A stretch of DNA of 64,000 nt from Sphingobacterium phlebotomi (GTDB lineage: Bacteria; Bacteroidota; Bacteroidia; Sphingobacteriales; Sphingobacteriaceae), in assembly GCF_008180195.1 (NCBI RefSeq), contig NZ_VTAV01000001.1:806001-870000 (forward strand), written 5' to 3'. Made by a program: the position numbers and the translations under genes. Shown in pieces: positions 53,101-60,874 of this stretch. Under the pieces are notes generated by a model. That model did not search any database. It saw only the letters and a list, made by a program, of their open reading frames with translations, and was not told where the DNA came from. Each line of letters opens with the position of its first letter. Positions within the stretch are counted from its first letter, which is position 1.

Positions 53101-54472
53101 TGCAGAAGTACAAAAACCGTTGGCAACGGTCGTTATCGGCGGATTGATGTCAGCAACGGCATTGACGTTATTCGTACTGCCTTTACTATACCTCGTATTT
53201 ATGAGAAATCATAAGCCTACAAAAAATAATAAAATGAAAGCCATAACACCTATATTGTTACTGTTTACGTTCTTAGGCTTTTCTCAAACCAGTAATGCAC
53301 AAAATCCTGTAAACGTAGATAGAGCTATCGAAATAGCTATGGAAAATAACCCTCAGCTCCGTTCCAAAAAATTGGAGATTCAATCTACCCAAAGTTTGAG
53401 TAAGACAGCATATGAGCTACCGAAAACCGATTTAAATTTCCAATATGGGAATACAGATGGATTTGAGTACAATGACGGTTTCCAAATTTCGCAGACTATA
53501 CCCTTTCCAACACTTTTTGGGGTAAAGAAAAACCTTGTCAAAGAGCAAGTCAAAGGGCAGGAATGGTCAAAGGCTCTGACAGAAAATGAGCTAAGAAAGC
53601 AGGTAAGAACATATTATTATCAGTTAGCGTATCTGGAACATAATGCTTCGGTATTGAAGTATTTGGATAGTATTTATGCAGACTTTATCCGTGTGGCGGA
53701 GCTGCGTTATAAAACAGGAGATATAGGGCGGATAGAAGTCAGTACGGCTGTTACCAAAAAGGGGGAAATCAATATATTGCTCCAGCAAAATGAGGTCTTC
53801 AGGCAAAATGCCTATCAGAATCTTAAAAACCTGATGCAGACAAAGGAAGATTTTGCCATTGAACCCAAATCAGACTATGAACCATTACTTTTGACTTCTT
53901 TCATAGACAGTTCAGCTATTGAAAACCACCCAAGCATCCAGCTATTGTATCAGGAGGCTAAAATCGCTGAACAGAACAAGAAGTTGGAACGGGCAAACAG
54001 CCTGCCTGATTTTACGTTCGGTTATAATAATATATCGCTGATAGGAATGCACAGTAGAAACGGCGTGGAACAATTTTACGGCAGAGGACAGCGGTTCAGT
54101 TTTGTTGATGTAGGCATAACCATTCCACTCTTTACTACGACCAGAGCGAAAATCCGTTCCCTTGATTATCAAAAACAATCATTGGAACTGAATGCCCAAT
54201 GGCAACAACAGCAGCTAAAAACGGAGTTGGCAAATGCCCTGAAACAATATGAACAGAATGTTTCACAGTTTACCTATTTCAAGGAGCAGGCACTTCCGAA
54301 TGCTGATGAAATCATCAATGCGGCAAAGTTAGGGTACAGTACCGGAGATATTTCGTATGTGGAATACCTCTTTGCATTGCAGACAACAACCGATATTCAG
54401 CTTAATTATTTAAAGAGCATACAGCAAATCAATGAGGCTGTAACGCTTATCCATTCATTAATCAGCAAATAA
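50114..54472 (+). CDS. CzcA-type heavy-metal RND pump fused to TolC/CusC-like outer-membrane factor
   Basis: 1452 residues from GTG 50114. The first about 1035 residues are a complete RND permease (12 transmembrane helices, two large periplasmic loops). TM4 has IDFGLIVDG with D400 and D406 and a following VVEA, the signature of Zn/Co/Cd (CzcA, HME1) pumps. From about residue 1041 a second signal-like hydrophobic stretch (ITPILLLFTFLGFSQTSNAQ) leads into an outer-membrane factor with coiled-coil helices (PQLRSKKLEIQSTQSLSKTAY, later NALKQYEQNVSQF). Pump-plus-outer-membrane-factor fusions are known in Bacteroidota. It needs the adaptor encoded 8 bases on. Confidence 0.92.
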   Translation: MLNNIIKFSIKNKFIIGLMTLLLIIWGVWSATKIPIDAQPDITNNQVQIITLSPTLAGQEVEQLVTFPVEQSIVNLPKVEEIRSVSRFGLSVVTVVFQDNVDIYFARQLVSQQLKEAQDQIPDGVGTPELAPVSTGLGEVYQYILHPKQGSEDKYSAMDLRTMQDWIVARQLYGTPGIAEVNSFGGLLKQYEVSVDPNRIKAMDVSISDIFTALENNNQNTGGAYIDKKPNAYFIRGIGLVTSLEDVGNIVVKNTESVPVFIKDVAKVQFGHATRYGAMTYNGEVDAVGGIVMMLKGENTATVVKNIKEKIPVIQQSLPDDVVIEPYLDRMNLVDRAISTVEKNLIEGALIVIFVLIIFLGNFRAGLIVASAIPLSMLFALGMMRLFGVSANLMSLGAIDFGLIVDGSLIVVEATMHHLGLRKSTQKLTQAEMDEEVYESARKIRTSAAFGEIIILIVYIPILTLVGIEGKMFTPMAQTVSFAILGALILSFTYIPMMSALCLSKKPITKRNFSDKMMDYLQGVYKPLLEKAIRIKYVIIAVAVGLFTISIFLFSRMGGEFLPTLGEGDFAFHCILPQGTSLSQSLETSMQASKIIKEFDEVKMVVGKTGAAEVPTDPMPPEATDLMIILKPQDEWKTKKSYDELSNEMMEKLEVIPGVFFEANQPIQMRFNELMTGIRQDVAVKIFGENLDSLLIYANKANAIIQTVEGATAPQVERIAGLPQINIEYDRTRIANYGLNVQEINDIVSTAFAGKSAGVVYENERRFDLVVRLDEEHRSSIEDVSNLFIPLPNGEQVPLSQVANIDYKLGPAQISREGGKRRIYVGFNVQGRDVASVVEEIQDKLAEQVKLPTGYYFTYGGQFENLQKATDRLLIAVPIALLLIFILLYFTFHSFKEAVLVYTAIPMSAIGGVFALLLRDMPFSISAGVGFIALFGVAVLNGIVLISTFNRLEKEGWNEIIPRIIEGAKTRLRPVLMTASVASLGFLPMALSTSAGAEVQKPLATVVIGGLMSATALTLFVLPLLYLVFMRNHKPTKNNKMKAITPILLLFTFLGFSQTSNAQNPVNVDRAIEIAMENNPQLRSKKLEIQSTQSLSKTAYELPKTDLNFQYGNTDGFEYNDGFQISQTIPFPTLFGVKKNLVKEQVKGQEWSKALTENELRKQVRTYYYQLAYLEHNASVLKYLDSIYADFIRVAELRYKTGDIGRIEVSTAVTKKGEINILLQQNEVFRQNAYQNLKNLMQTKEDFAIEPKSDYEPLLLTSFIDSSAIENHPSIQLLYQEAKIAEQNKKLERANSLPDFTFGYNNISLIGMHSRNGVEQFYGRGQRFSFVDVGITIPLFTTTRAKIRSLDYQKQSLELNAQWQQQQLKTELANALKQYEQNVSQFTYFKEQALPNADEIINAAKLGYSTGDISYVEYLFALQTTTDIQLNYLKSIQQINEAVTLIHSLISK

Positions 54473-54480
54473 TACAATAT

Positions 54481-55737
54481 ATGAAACGTATCATAAATAA
54501 TATAGTTTTCAGCGTTTTTGTCCTCGTAGCAATCTTTGCTTTGAACGCTTGTACAAATAAACATACGGAGGGCGACGGACATAATCACGGTACAGAAGCA
54601 GCAACAACGGACGAACACGAAGAAGAAAATGTTGCCGTGCTGACCGATGAGCAGATGAAAGCCGTAGGTGTTGAAATCGGTTCAATTGAACAGAAGCAAT
54701 TATCCAAAACATTGAAAGCCAACGGAGCATTAAGAGTTCCCAACAGCAACAAGGCGAATGCAACCTCGTTGTTTGGTGGTGTTATCAAATCCCTCAATGT
54801 GGAGATAGGCGATTTCGTAAAAAAAGGTCAGGTCATCGCCACTATTTCCAATCCGGAATTCATACAATTACAGGAAGAATACCTAAGCATCAATAGCAGG
54901 ATAGAATTTGCAGAGCAGGAAGTTGCAAGACAAAGAGAGCTGAACGAGGGAAATGCAGGTGCAAAGAAAAACCTGCAAAGTGCCACATCTGAATTGAACA
55001 CGTTGAGAACACGAAAAGCATCGTTACAACAACAAATCCAAATGATGGGCATTAATCCGGCTTCCCTGTCAAATTCCAGCCTTAAATCCTCGTTGGTCGT
55101 TACAAGTCCGATAGGCGGTACGGTAAGTAACGTTTTTGCCAAAATCGGAAGCTATGTAGATGTGTCTTCGCCTATTGCCGAAATAATAGAGAACACAGCA
55201 TTGCACTTGGACTTACAGGTTTATGAAAAAGATATTCCCCTAATCAAAATAGGTCAGAAAATAGATTTTGTCGTAACCAACAACCCCAATAAGACCCATT
55301 CTGCCGAAGTTTATAGTATAGGTTCATCTTTTAGCGGAGAGAGCAAAACCATTGCCGTTCACAGCAGAATTACCGGAGATAAAACAGGATTGATTGACGG
55401 AATGAGCATAACCGGAAATGTAAGTTTAGATGATGTATTAAGTACGGCTGTACCCAACGAAGCGGTTGTCAATGCAGACGGGAAATATTACATCTTTTTG
55501 GTCAAGGAGCAGGAAGAAGAACCGCACGACCATAAAGAAGATGAGGCTCACGACCACGGTTCGGAAAATGGAACTCAATTTACAAGAATGGAGGTCGTTA
55601 AAGGTGCTTCTCAATTGGGTTACACGGCGATAACGCCTGTAAATGAAATTCCACACGGTACACATATCGTGATAAAAGGTGCGTTTTTTGTGAATGCAAA
55701 AATGAATGATACCGGAGAACACGGTCACGCTCACTAA
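54481..55737 (+). CDS. RND efflux periplasmic adaptor (CzcB/CusB-like)
   Basis: 418 residues. Lipobox FALNAC near residue 23, then a His-rich tip (GDGHNHGTEAATTDEHEEE). Barrel-sandwich/lipoyl halves (SLNVEIGDFVKKGQVIATISNPEF, then VVTSPIGGTVSNVFAKIGSYVDVSSPIAEI) surround a coiled-coil hairpin. The C-terminal membrane-proximal part holds another His/Asp-rich loop (PHDHKEDEAHDHGSENG) and ends EHGHAH. It bridges pump and outer-membrane factor and may pass metal to the pump. Confidence 0.92.
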   Translation: MKRIINNIVFSVFVLVAIFALNACTNKHTEGDGHNHGTEAATTDEHEEENVAVLTDEQMKAVGVEIGSIEQKQLSKTLKANGALRVPNSNKANATSLFGGVIKSLNVEIGDFVKKGQVIATISNPEFIQLQEEYLSINSRIEFAEQEVARQRELNEGNAGAKKNLQSATSELNTLRTRKASLQQQIQMMGINPASLSNSSLKSSLVVTSPIGGTVSNVFAKIGSYVDVSSPIAEIIENTALHLDLQVYEKDIPLIKIGQKIDFVVTNNPNKTHSAEVYSIGSSFSGESKTIAVHSRITGDKTGLIDGMSITGNVSLDDVLSTAVPNEAVVNADGKYYIFLVKEQEEEPHDHKEDEAHDHGSENGTQFTRMEVVKGASQLGYTAITPVNEIPHGTHIVIKGAFFVNAKMNDTGEHGHAH

Positions 55738-55748
55738 AATGGTATATA

Positions 55749-56171
55749 ATGAAAAAAAGCATTGAACAAAAGCTGTTGTCAAAGAACACCAATCCGACCA
55801 GTATGCGGATATTGGTATATGATTTCTTGGAGCAACAGCAGACAGCGATGTCCTTATCTGAAATCGAAAGTCATTTCTATAAAGCAGACAGGGTTACGAT
55901 TTACAGGACTTTGAAAACTTTCGAGGAAAAAGGCATTGTACACAGTATTCAGGAGAACACTACCGTTAAGTATATTTTGTGTCACGATGGGTGTGATGAA
56001 GAAACACACAAAGATTGGCACTTACATTTCTATTGTAAAATCTGTAAACAGACAACCTGTAAGGAGGATTTTATAATACCGCAGAATGGAAACCAAAATT
56101 ACCGTATTGACGAAATAAAACTATTTGGTAAAGGTATTTGCGAGAACTGTTTAAAGGAGAGTTTGCAATAG
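55749..56171 (+). CDS. Fur-family transcriptional regulator
   Basis: 140 residues. Winged helix (TSMRILVYDFLEQQQTAMSLSEIESHFYKADRVTIYRTLKTFEEKGIVHSI) and a C-terminal dimer domain with His-rich HKDWHLHFYCKICKQTTC and a final CENC, giving the two Cys pairs of the structural zinc site. It is 12 bases after the adaptor gene and upstream of the palindrome before the transglutaminase gene, so it may regulate this array through TGCAAT-N3-ATTGCA. Metal specificity (Zn is likely from context) is inferred. Confidence 0.88.
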   Translation: MKKSIEQKLLSKNTNPTSMRILVYDFLEQQQTAMSLSEIESHFYKADRVTIYRTLKTFEEKGIVHSIQENTTVKYILCHDGCDEETHKDWHLHFYCKICKQTTCKEDFIIPQNGNQNYRIDEIKLFGKGICENCLKESLQ

Positions 56172-56178
56172 CATTGCA
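56164..56178. promoter_or_regulatory. Palindromic operator TGCAAT-AGC-ATTGCA upstream of the second zinc operon
   Basis: Arms identical to the 49605-49619 site. The centre is 21 bases before the -7 box (20 in the other), so the geometry is the same. It overlaps the end of the Fur-family gene. Confidence 0.65.
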
Positions 56179-56191
56179 GGCTCTTCCTGTG

Positions 56192-56199
56192 TATCTTTG
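56192..56199 (+). promoter_or_regulatory. -7 element of the transglutaminase-zntA operon
   Basis: TATCTTTG fits TAnnTTTG; the ATG at 56219 lies 19 bases downstream. A TTG (56174-56176) lies inside the palindrome's right arm, as at 49615. Confidence 0.55.
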
Positions 56200-56218
56200 T
56201 CATAAATATAAATGTGTT

Positions 56219-56938
56219 ATGGATAACTATCTTAAAGAAACAAAAATCCTTGACTACTCAAACGTTTCTATACAAGAGCTATTGGAACAAAGAGGGTGGA
56301 AAGATTTGGGCAATGTTTCAAGAGTTAAAGCCATTTACAATTTTGTCAGGGATGAAATAAAATTTGGCTACAATGTTTCGGACGATATACCTGCATCAGA
56401 AATATTGCAGGATGGCTATGGACAGTGCAATACCAAAGCGACTTTGCTAATGACGTTATTAAGAGCAACGGGAATACCTAACCGCATTCACGGTTTTACC
56501 ATTGACAAAGCCTTGCAAAAAGGAGCTATTACGGGTATTTGGTACAAACTTTCGCCTCAAAACATCTTACATAGCTGGGTAGAAGTATGGGTAAATGAAC
56601 AGTGGTATTTTTTAGAAGGTGTGATTTTGGATAAACCCTATCTCACCAAATTGCAGGAGCAGAACAGCGATTGCAAAACCACATTTTGTGGTTTCGGGGT
56701 TTATACCGATAATTTTGAGAACCCACCGATTGAATGGAACCTCAACAATACGTTTATTCAGGATAAGGGCATCAATCAGGACTTTGGCGTTTTTGATACA
56801 CCCGATGAATTTTATTCTAAGCATCAGCAAAAGCTAAATGCGTTAAAGCGATTTGTTTTTCAGTATATCGTGAGGTATATAATGAATAATAACGTAGAAA
56901 TAATAAGAAATAAAAGTGTAAAGAACCTAAAAAATTAA
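56219..56938 (+). CDS. Transglutaminase-like domain protein
   Basis: 239 residues from ATG 56219, just after the -7 box. The transglutaminase/cysteine-protease core is seen: the catalytic Cys in GYGQCNTKATLLMTLLRATGIPNRIHGF, the His in HSWVEVWVNEQWYFLEG, and a later Asp. No signal peptide, so probably cytoplasmic. It is followed five bases later by the P-type ATPase. Its link to metal resistance is unclear; processing of a peptide or arylamine is possible. Confidence 0.8.
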   Translation: MDNYLKETKILDYSNVSIQELLEQRGWKDLGNVSRVKAIYNFVRDEIKFGYNVSDDIPASEILQDGYGQCNTKATLLMTLLRATGIPNRIHGFTIDKALQKGAITGIWYKLSPQNILHSWVEVWVNEQWYFLEGVILDKPYLTKLQEQNSDCKTTFCGFGVYTDNFENPPIEWNLNNTFIQDKGINQDFGVFDTPDEFYSKHQQKLNALKRFVFQYIVRYIMNNNVEIIRNKSVKNLKN

Positions 56939-56943
56939 AGGCT

Positions 56944-58977
56944 ATGACAAATACAGACAAAAATCATAAGCATACGTATGATGCACAAGGCAAAATGACT
57001 TGTTGCACGCTGGAAGAAAAAATTTACACCGAAGCAGGTGCAAAAGAGCTGGTAAATGAAAAGCATCAACACGACCACGGCGATGATGAAGGACACGACC
57101 ACAGTCATAGTGAGAGTAGTCCAATTAAAATGTTTTTGCCGAGTATAATATCATTGGTATTGTTGCTTGCTGCCATAGCATTTGATCATTGGCTTCCACA
57201 GCAATGGTTTACGGGTTGGGTAAGGATTATTTGGTATGTGGTTGCGTATGCTCCCGTTGGGTTTCCTGTATTGACAGATGCCGTGAAAAGCATCAGAAAA
57301 GGGGAAATCTTTTCAGAGTTCTTTTTAATGGGCATTGCCACCATCGGGGCATTTGCCATTGGCGAATATCCCGAGGGCGTTGCCGTGATGTTGTTTTATG
57401 CTGTTGGAGAAGTTTTTCAGACAATGGCGGTTTCCAGAGCCAAAGCAAATATCAAATCATTGCTCGACCAAAGACCTGATGAGGTAACGGTTTTAAGAAA
57501 CGACCAACCCCTAACTGTAAAGGCGGAAACCGTGAATATCGGCGAAATAATACAATTGAAACCGGGAGAAAAATTAGGTTTGGACGGAGAATTATTGTCT
57601 GAAACGGCATCGTTCAACACCTCAGCACTCACAGGCGAAAGCAAACCCGACACCAAAGCCAAAGGCGAAACGGTTTTGGCAGGTATGATAAACCTTAATA
57701 CCGTTGCACAAGTGCAGGTCACAACCGCATATATGGATAGTAAGTTGAGTAAAATTTTGGAATTGGTACAAAATGCTACTTCACAAAAAGCACCAACGGA
57801 ATTATTTATCCGCAAGTTTGCGAAAATATATACCCCTATAGTGGTACTGTTAGCGGTCGCTATCTGTGTGCTGCCTTACTTTTTCGTAGCTGATTATGAG
57901 TTTAGGGATTGGTTGTACAGGGCTTTGGTATTCTTAGTTATTTCTTGTCCTTGTGCCTTAGTAATCAGTATTCCATTGGGTTATTTCGGTGGCATTGGAG
58001 CAGCGAGCAAAAACGGAATACTGTTCAAAGGAAGTAACTTTTTAGATAGCCTTTCCAATATCCAAAATGTGGTAATGGATAAAACGGGTACAATGACAGA
58101 GGGCGTTTTCAAGGTTCAGGAAGTGGTATTTGACAAAGCGTTCAATCAAGACGAAATCCTGCAATTGGTCAATGTATTGGAAAGCCACAGTACGCACCCC
58201 GTAGCGACAGCTATTCACGAATACGTGGGGGAACTGGATAGTACGATCCACTTAGAAAATACAGAGGAAATCGCAGGACACGGGTTGAAATCAACCGTAA
58301 ATGGTAAAGACTTGTTGGTTGGAAATTTCAAGCTGATGAACAAGTTTGGAATACAATACGACTTAGATCCGAACAGCATCGTTTATACGACCATTGCCGT
58401 TGCTTACGATAACAAATTTGTCGGTTACATTACGATTGCCGACAGTATCAAAGAAGATGCAGAGAAAACCATCCGTTTATTGCATAAACTCAATGTGAAA
58501 GCAACTATGCTTAGCGGAGATAAAAGTACAGTGGTAAAGTATGTAGCGGAGCAGTTGGGGATAGATAATGCTTTTGGGGATTTATTGCCCGAAGATAAAG
58601 TAAACAGGGTTAAAGAAATTAAAGCCAAAGGCGAAAGCGTTGCTTTCGTCGGCGACGGCGTGAACGATGCTCCCGTTGTGGCGTTGAGCGACGTAGGTAT
58701 CGCAATGGGCGGTTTGGGAAGCGATGCCACTATTGAAACGGCAGATGTGGTCATACAAGACGATAAGCCGAGCAAAATCCCAATGGCAATCAATATTGGA
58801 AAAAAGACAAAGAAAATCGTTTGGCAAAATATCACATTGGCATTTGTGGTAAAAGGAATTGTATTGGTGCTTGGTGCAGGTGGATTGGCTACAATGTGGG
58901 AAGCCGTTTTTGCTGATGTGGGCGTGGCGTTATTGGCTATTCTTAATGCGGTACGAATACAGCGGATGAAATTTTAA
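56944..58977 (+). CDS. zntA: Zn/Cd-type P1B-2 heavy-metal P-type ATPase
   Basis: 677 residues. The His-rich cytosolic N-terminus (KHQHDHGDDEGHDHSHS) replaces an HMA domain. Metal-site CPC is at 336-338 (ISCPCALVISIPLGYFGG), the phosphorylated Asp379 in DKTGTMTEG, the hinge GDGVNDAPVVALSDVGIAMG, and a TM7/8 pattern with Lys in VVKGIVLVLGAGG and Asp in FADVGVALLA, as in Zn/Cd/Pb exporters. It exports Zn or Cd at the inner membrane, complementing the CzcA system. The symbol is by family resemblance. Confidence 0.92.
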   Translation: MTNTDKNHKHTYDAQGKMTCCTLEEKIYTEAGAKELVNEKHQHDHGDDEGHDHSHSESSPIKMFLPSIISLVLLLAAIAFDHWLPQQWFTGWVRIIWYVVAYAPVGFPVLTDAVKSIRKGEIFSEFFLMGIATIGAFAIGEYPEGVAVMLFYAVGEVFQTMAVSRAKANIKSLLDQRPDEVTVLRNDQPLTVKAETVNIGEIIQLKPGEKLGLDGELLSETASFNTSALTGESKPDTKAKGETVLAGMINLNTVAQVQVTTAYMDSKLSKILELVQNATSQKAPTELFIRKFAKIYTPIVVLLAVAICVLPYFFVADYEFRDWLYRALVFLVISCPCALVISIPLGYFGGIGAASKNGILFKGSNFLDSLSNIQNVVMDKTGTMTEGVFKVQEVVFDKAFNQDEILQLVNVLESHSTHPVATAIHEYVGELDSTIHLENTEEIAGHGLKSTVNGKDLLVGNFKLMNKFGIQYDLDPNSIVYTTIAVAYDNKFVGYITIADSIKEDAEKTIRLLHKLNVKATMLSGDKSTVVKYVAEQLGIDNAFGDLLPEDKVNRVKEIKAKGESVAFVGDGVNDAPVVALSDVGIAMGGLGSDATIETADVVIQDDKPSKIPMAINIGKKTKKIVWQNITLAFVVKGIVLVLGAGGLATMWEAVFADVGVALLAILNAVRIQRMKF

Positions 58978-59237
58978 AGGACGTCAATTTATAAGTATTG
59001 AAAAGAAAACAGAAAATACGCAAAAAGAAATATATAAAGGTATTCAACCGAAGCGACTTAATGTCTTTGGACATCAGTGACGACAACCTTGTTGATGTAA
59101 GAACCATTTATATAGGTTGAAGCATGCTTCTGAAAACCCCGTAACCGGGCGTATGGGTGTATTCGATATTATTGAGTGAAAGATTTAAAAGAACACTAGC
59201 AGGAAATGTAACTGACACTATAATGCTCATGGAATAA
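58978..59237. other. Intergenic region after the P-type ATPase
   Basis: About 260 bases. A 40-codon frame (58998-59120, starting TTG) ends DDNLVDVRTIYIG, possibly a gene remnant. A perfect palindrome GAAGCATGCTTC lies at 59119-59130. Nothing else recognised. Confidence 0.35.
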
Positions 59238-59278
59238 AAATAAATGGCGGATAAGAGAAACTTATCTGCCATTTATTT
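59238..59278 (+). terminator. Terminator-like hairpin before copy C
   Basis: AAATAAATGGCGGATAAG (about 59238-59255) pairs, with one G-T, with CTTATCTGCCATTTATTT (59261-59278). It would isolate the zinc array from the next metal unit. Confidence 0.6.
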
Positions 59279-59310
59279 CAAAAAAAACGAACCGGTTTGA
59301 AAAATATCAT

Positions 59311-59318
59311 TATCTTTG
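59311..59318 (+). promoter_or_regulatory. -7 element upstream of copy C
   Basis: TATCTTTG fits TAnnTTTG; TTTG (59296-59299) is too close for a normal -33. A half-site TGCAAT follows the box (59317 on), like one arm of the czc operator. Confidence 0.45.
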
Positions 59319-59340
59319 CAATAGTTTTTTTGTTTTTTAC

Positions 59341-59727
59341 ATGTTAAAAAGGATAAACATATTAATGATTATATGCTTATTGGGCTTTTTTATAATCCCA
59401 ATGCAATCCTATGCGTGTAAATCGCATTCCAAAGAAATTGTTATCAAGGAGAAGTCATGTTGCAGTGCCAACAAGCAGCATCATTCAGAAGATCAATGTG
59501 AGAAAGACTGCTGTAAGTCTAAGGATGACACGAGCAATGAATGCTCTGGAAATTGTGGACCTACGTCCTGCCACAGCTCTTCTAATAGTTTTTCTGCAAC
59601 ACCCCCATTTTTTAGGAACGCTCAAAATCCTGTTTTTTCTAAAAGTAAAAAACCATACCCTTTATACAAAGAACCCTTTTATTCTACAGGGGAATCTTCC
59701 ATTTGGCAACCGCCTAAAATAAGTTAA
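59341..59727 (+). CDS. Small exported Cys-rich protein with C-terminal IWQPPKI motif (copy C)
   Basis: 128 residues. Signal sequence (MLKRINILMIICLLGFFIIPMQS... to residue 23), then clusters CKSHSKEIVIKEKSCC, HHSEDQCEKDCC and CSGNCGPTSC, a linker, and the ending SSIWQPPKIS at the stop. The ending is conserved with copies A and B although codons differ. First gene of the copper-type unit (DUF3347 proteins, Cys lipoprotein, CusA). Function unknown; see findings. Confidence 0.72.
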   Translation: MLKRINILMIICLLGFFIIPMQSYACKSHSKEIVIKEKSCCSANKQHHSEDQCEKDCCKSKDDTSNECSGNCGPTSCHSSSNSFSATPPFFRNAQNPVFSKSKKPYPLYKEPFYSTGESSIWQPPKIS

Positions 59728-59744
59728 ATTAGTACTGTATAGCC

Positions 59745-59817
59745 ATAGGTGTGCGAAATCGGTTGATTTTGCACCTATCCGCAATACATGTTTTATTAAA
59801 AGCCAGATCTGGCTTTT
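59745..59817 (+). promoter_or_regulatory. Two tandem hairpins between copy C and the DUF3347 gene
   Basis: ATAGGTGTGCGAAATC (59745-59760) pairs with GATTTTGCACCTAT (59765-59778) with a two-base bulge. AAAAGCCAGATCTGGCTTTT (59798-59817) is a perfect palindrome. A non-coding spacer of 127 bases separates the genes. Confidence 0.45.
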
Positions 59818-59854
59818 GATTATTTACCATTTTTAATACTTAATAAGGTTCCAA

Positions 59855-60421
59855 ATGAAATCAATATCAAAAATATTGATGGTAATCACCGTATTACTAT
59901 CCGCAGCAAACAGCTTTGCGCAAAACCAGAACGAGCAACATCACTACCATGGTGGAACAGCTCAAGCAAAGAATATTCCATCACAAAATTTATCACAATT
60001 ACATGCCGTATTTGACAAGTATTTTTCCATAAAAGATGCTTTGGTAAACGCAGATGTAAATATAGCATCTTCAAATGCTACTGAATTAGCCACAGTTATT
60101 AAAACAGTGGATATGGGTGAACTTTCTCCCAAAGAGCATACCGTATGGATGAAGGTCATGAAGGAACTGTCTTTAAACACAGAAAACATCTCGAAATCGA
60201 AAGACGTCGTAAAGCAACGGAGGGTATTTGCCCTACTTTCTAAGAATGTCTATGAATTGGCAAACGCATCAAAGCAAAAAACAACTATGTACTACCAAAA
60301 CTGCCCGATGTACAACGATGGCAAAGGTGCAACTTGGTTAAGTAAAAGTACGGATATCAAAAACCCGTATTACGGTTCAAAAATGCTGACCTGCGGTAGT
60401 ACTATTGAAAAATTAAATTAG
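59855..60421 (+). CDS. Exported DUF3347-family protein (first copy)
   Basis: 188 residues with a signal peptide (ending NSFAQ). The mature part is helical (LSQLHAVFDKYFSIKDALVNADVNIAS) and ends with CPMYNDGKGATWLSKSTDIK, then NPYYGSKMLTCG. His-rich near the N-terminus (EQHHYHGG). DUF3347 proteins bind copper or silver and occur with CusABC systems. It shares the C-terminal signature with the protein at 60875. Confidence 0.8.
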   Translation: MKSISKILMVITVLLSAANSFAQNQNEQHHYHGGTAQAKNIPSQNLSQLHAVFDKYFSIKDALVNADVNIASSNATELATVIKTVDMGELSPKEHTVWMKVMKELSLNTENISKSKDVVKQRRVFALLSKNVYELANASKQKTTMYYQNCPMYNDGKGATWLSKSTDIKNPYYGSKMLTCGSTIEKLN

Positions 60422-60430
60422 TCAGCCATT

Positions 60431-60856
60431 ATGAGATATCTATTGATTGGGATCGTTACTTCTATTGTAGTCATATTTAGTTCATGCAACAATAACCCTA
60501 CACTAAAGGTGCAAGACAATACATATACTTCAAAAAGCTCAAATACAAATACCCGTGACCACAATGCCTTTGAAATGGGCGATGTAGTTCCGTCGGAAGA
60601 GGTATGCATGGTCAACAATGAATACATGGGCAAAAAACAATTTGAGGTAAATTTTGAAGGAAAAATATATTACGGATGTTGCCAGATGTGTAAAGAACGT
60701 ATTCCAAAAGATCCTTCTACACGCGTTGCCATAGATCCATTTTCCAAAAAGCAGATAGATAAAGCGACTGCTATAATAGCAATTACGGGCAACAACGGGG
60801 AAGTATCATATTTTGAAAATAATACTACATATACAAATTACATAAATCAATTTTAA
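60431..60856 (+). CDS. Cys-rich lipoprotein (YHS/MlpB-like)
   Basis: 141 residues. The lipobox VIFSSC is near residue 20. The core VCMVNNEYMGKKQFEVNF, then YYGCCQMCKERI holds four Cys in a C...CC..C pattern like YHS or metal-sequestering MlpB proteins. It sits between two DUF3347 genes, 9 and 18 bases away. A periplasmic metal-binding role is inferred. Confidence 0.7.
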   Translation: MRYLLIGIVTSIVVIFSSCNNNPTLKVQDNTYTSKSSNTNTRDHNAFEMGDVVPSEEVCMVNNEYMGKKQFEVNFEGKIYYGCCQMCKERIPKDPSTRVAIDPFSKKQIDKATAIIAITGNNGEVSYFENNTTYTNYINQF

Positions 60857-60874
60857 TTATTAAAAACAGAAATC

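Noticed and set aside
58998..59120. 40-codon frame after the P-type ATPase as a gene
   Set aside because: TTG start, Lys-rich first half and no recognised family; mentioned only as a possible remnant.
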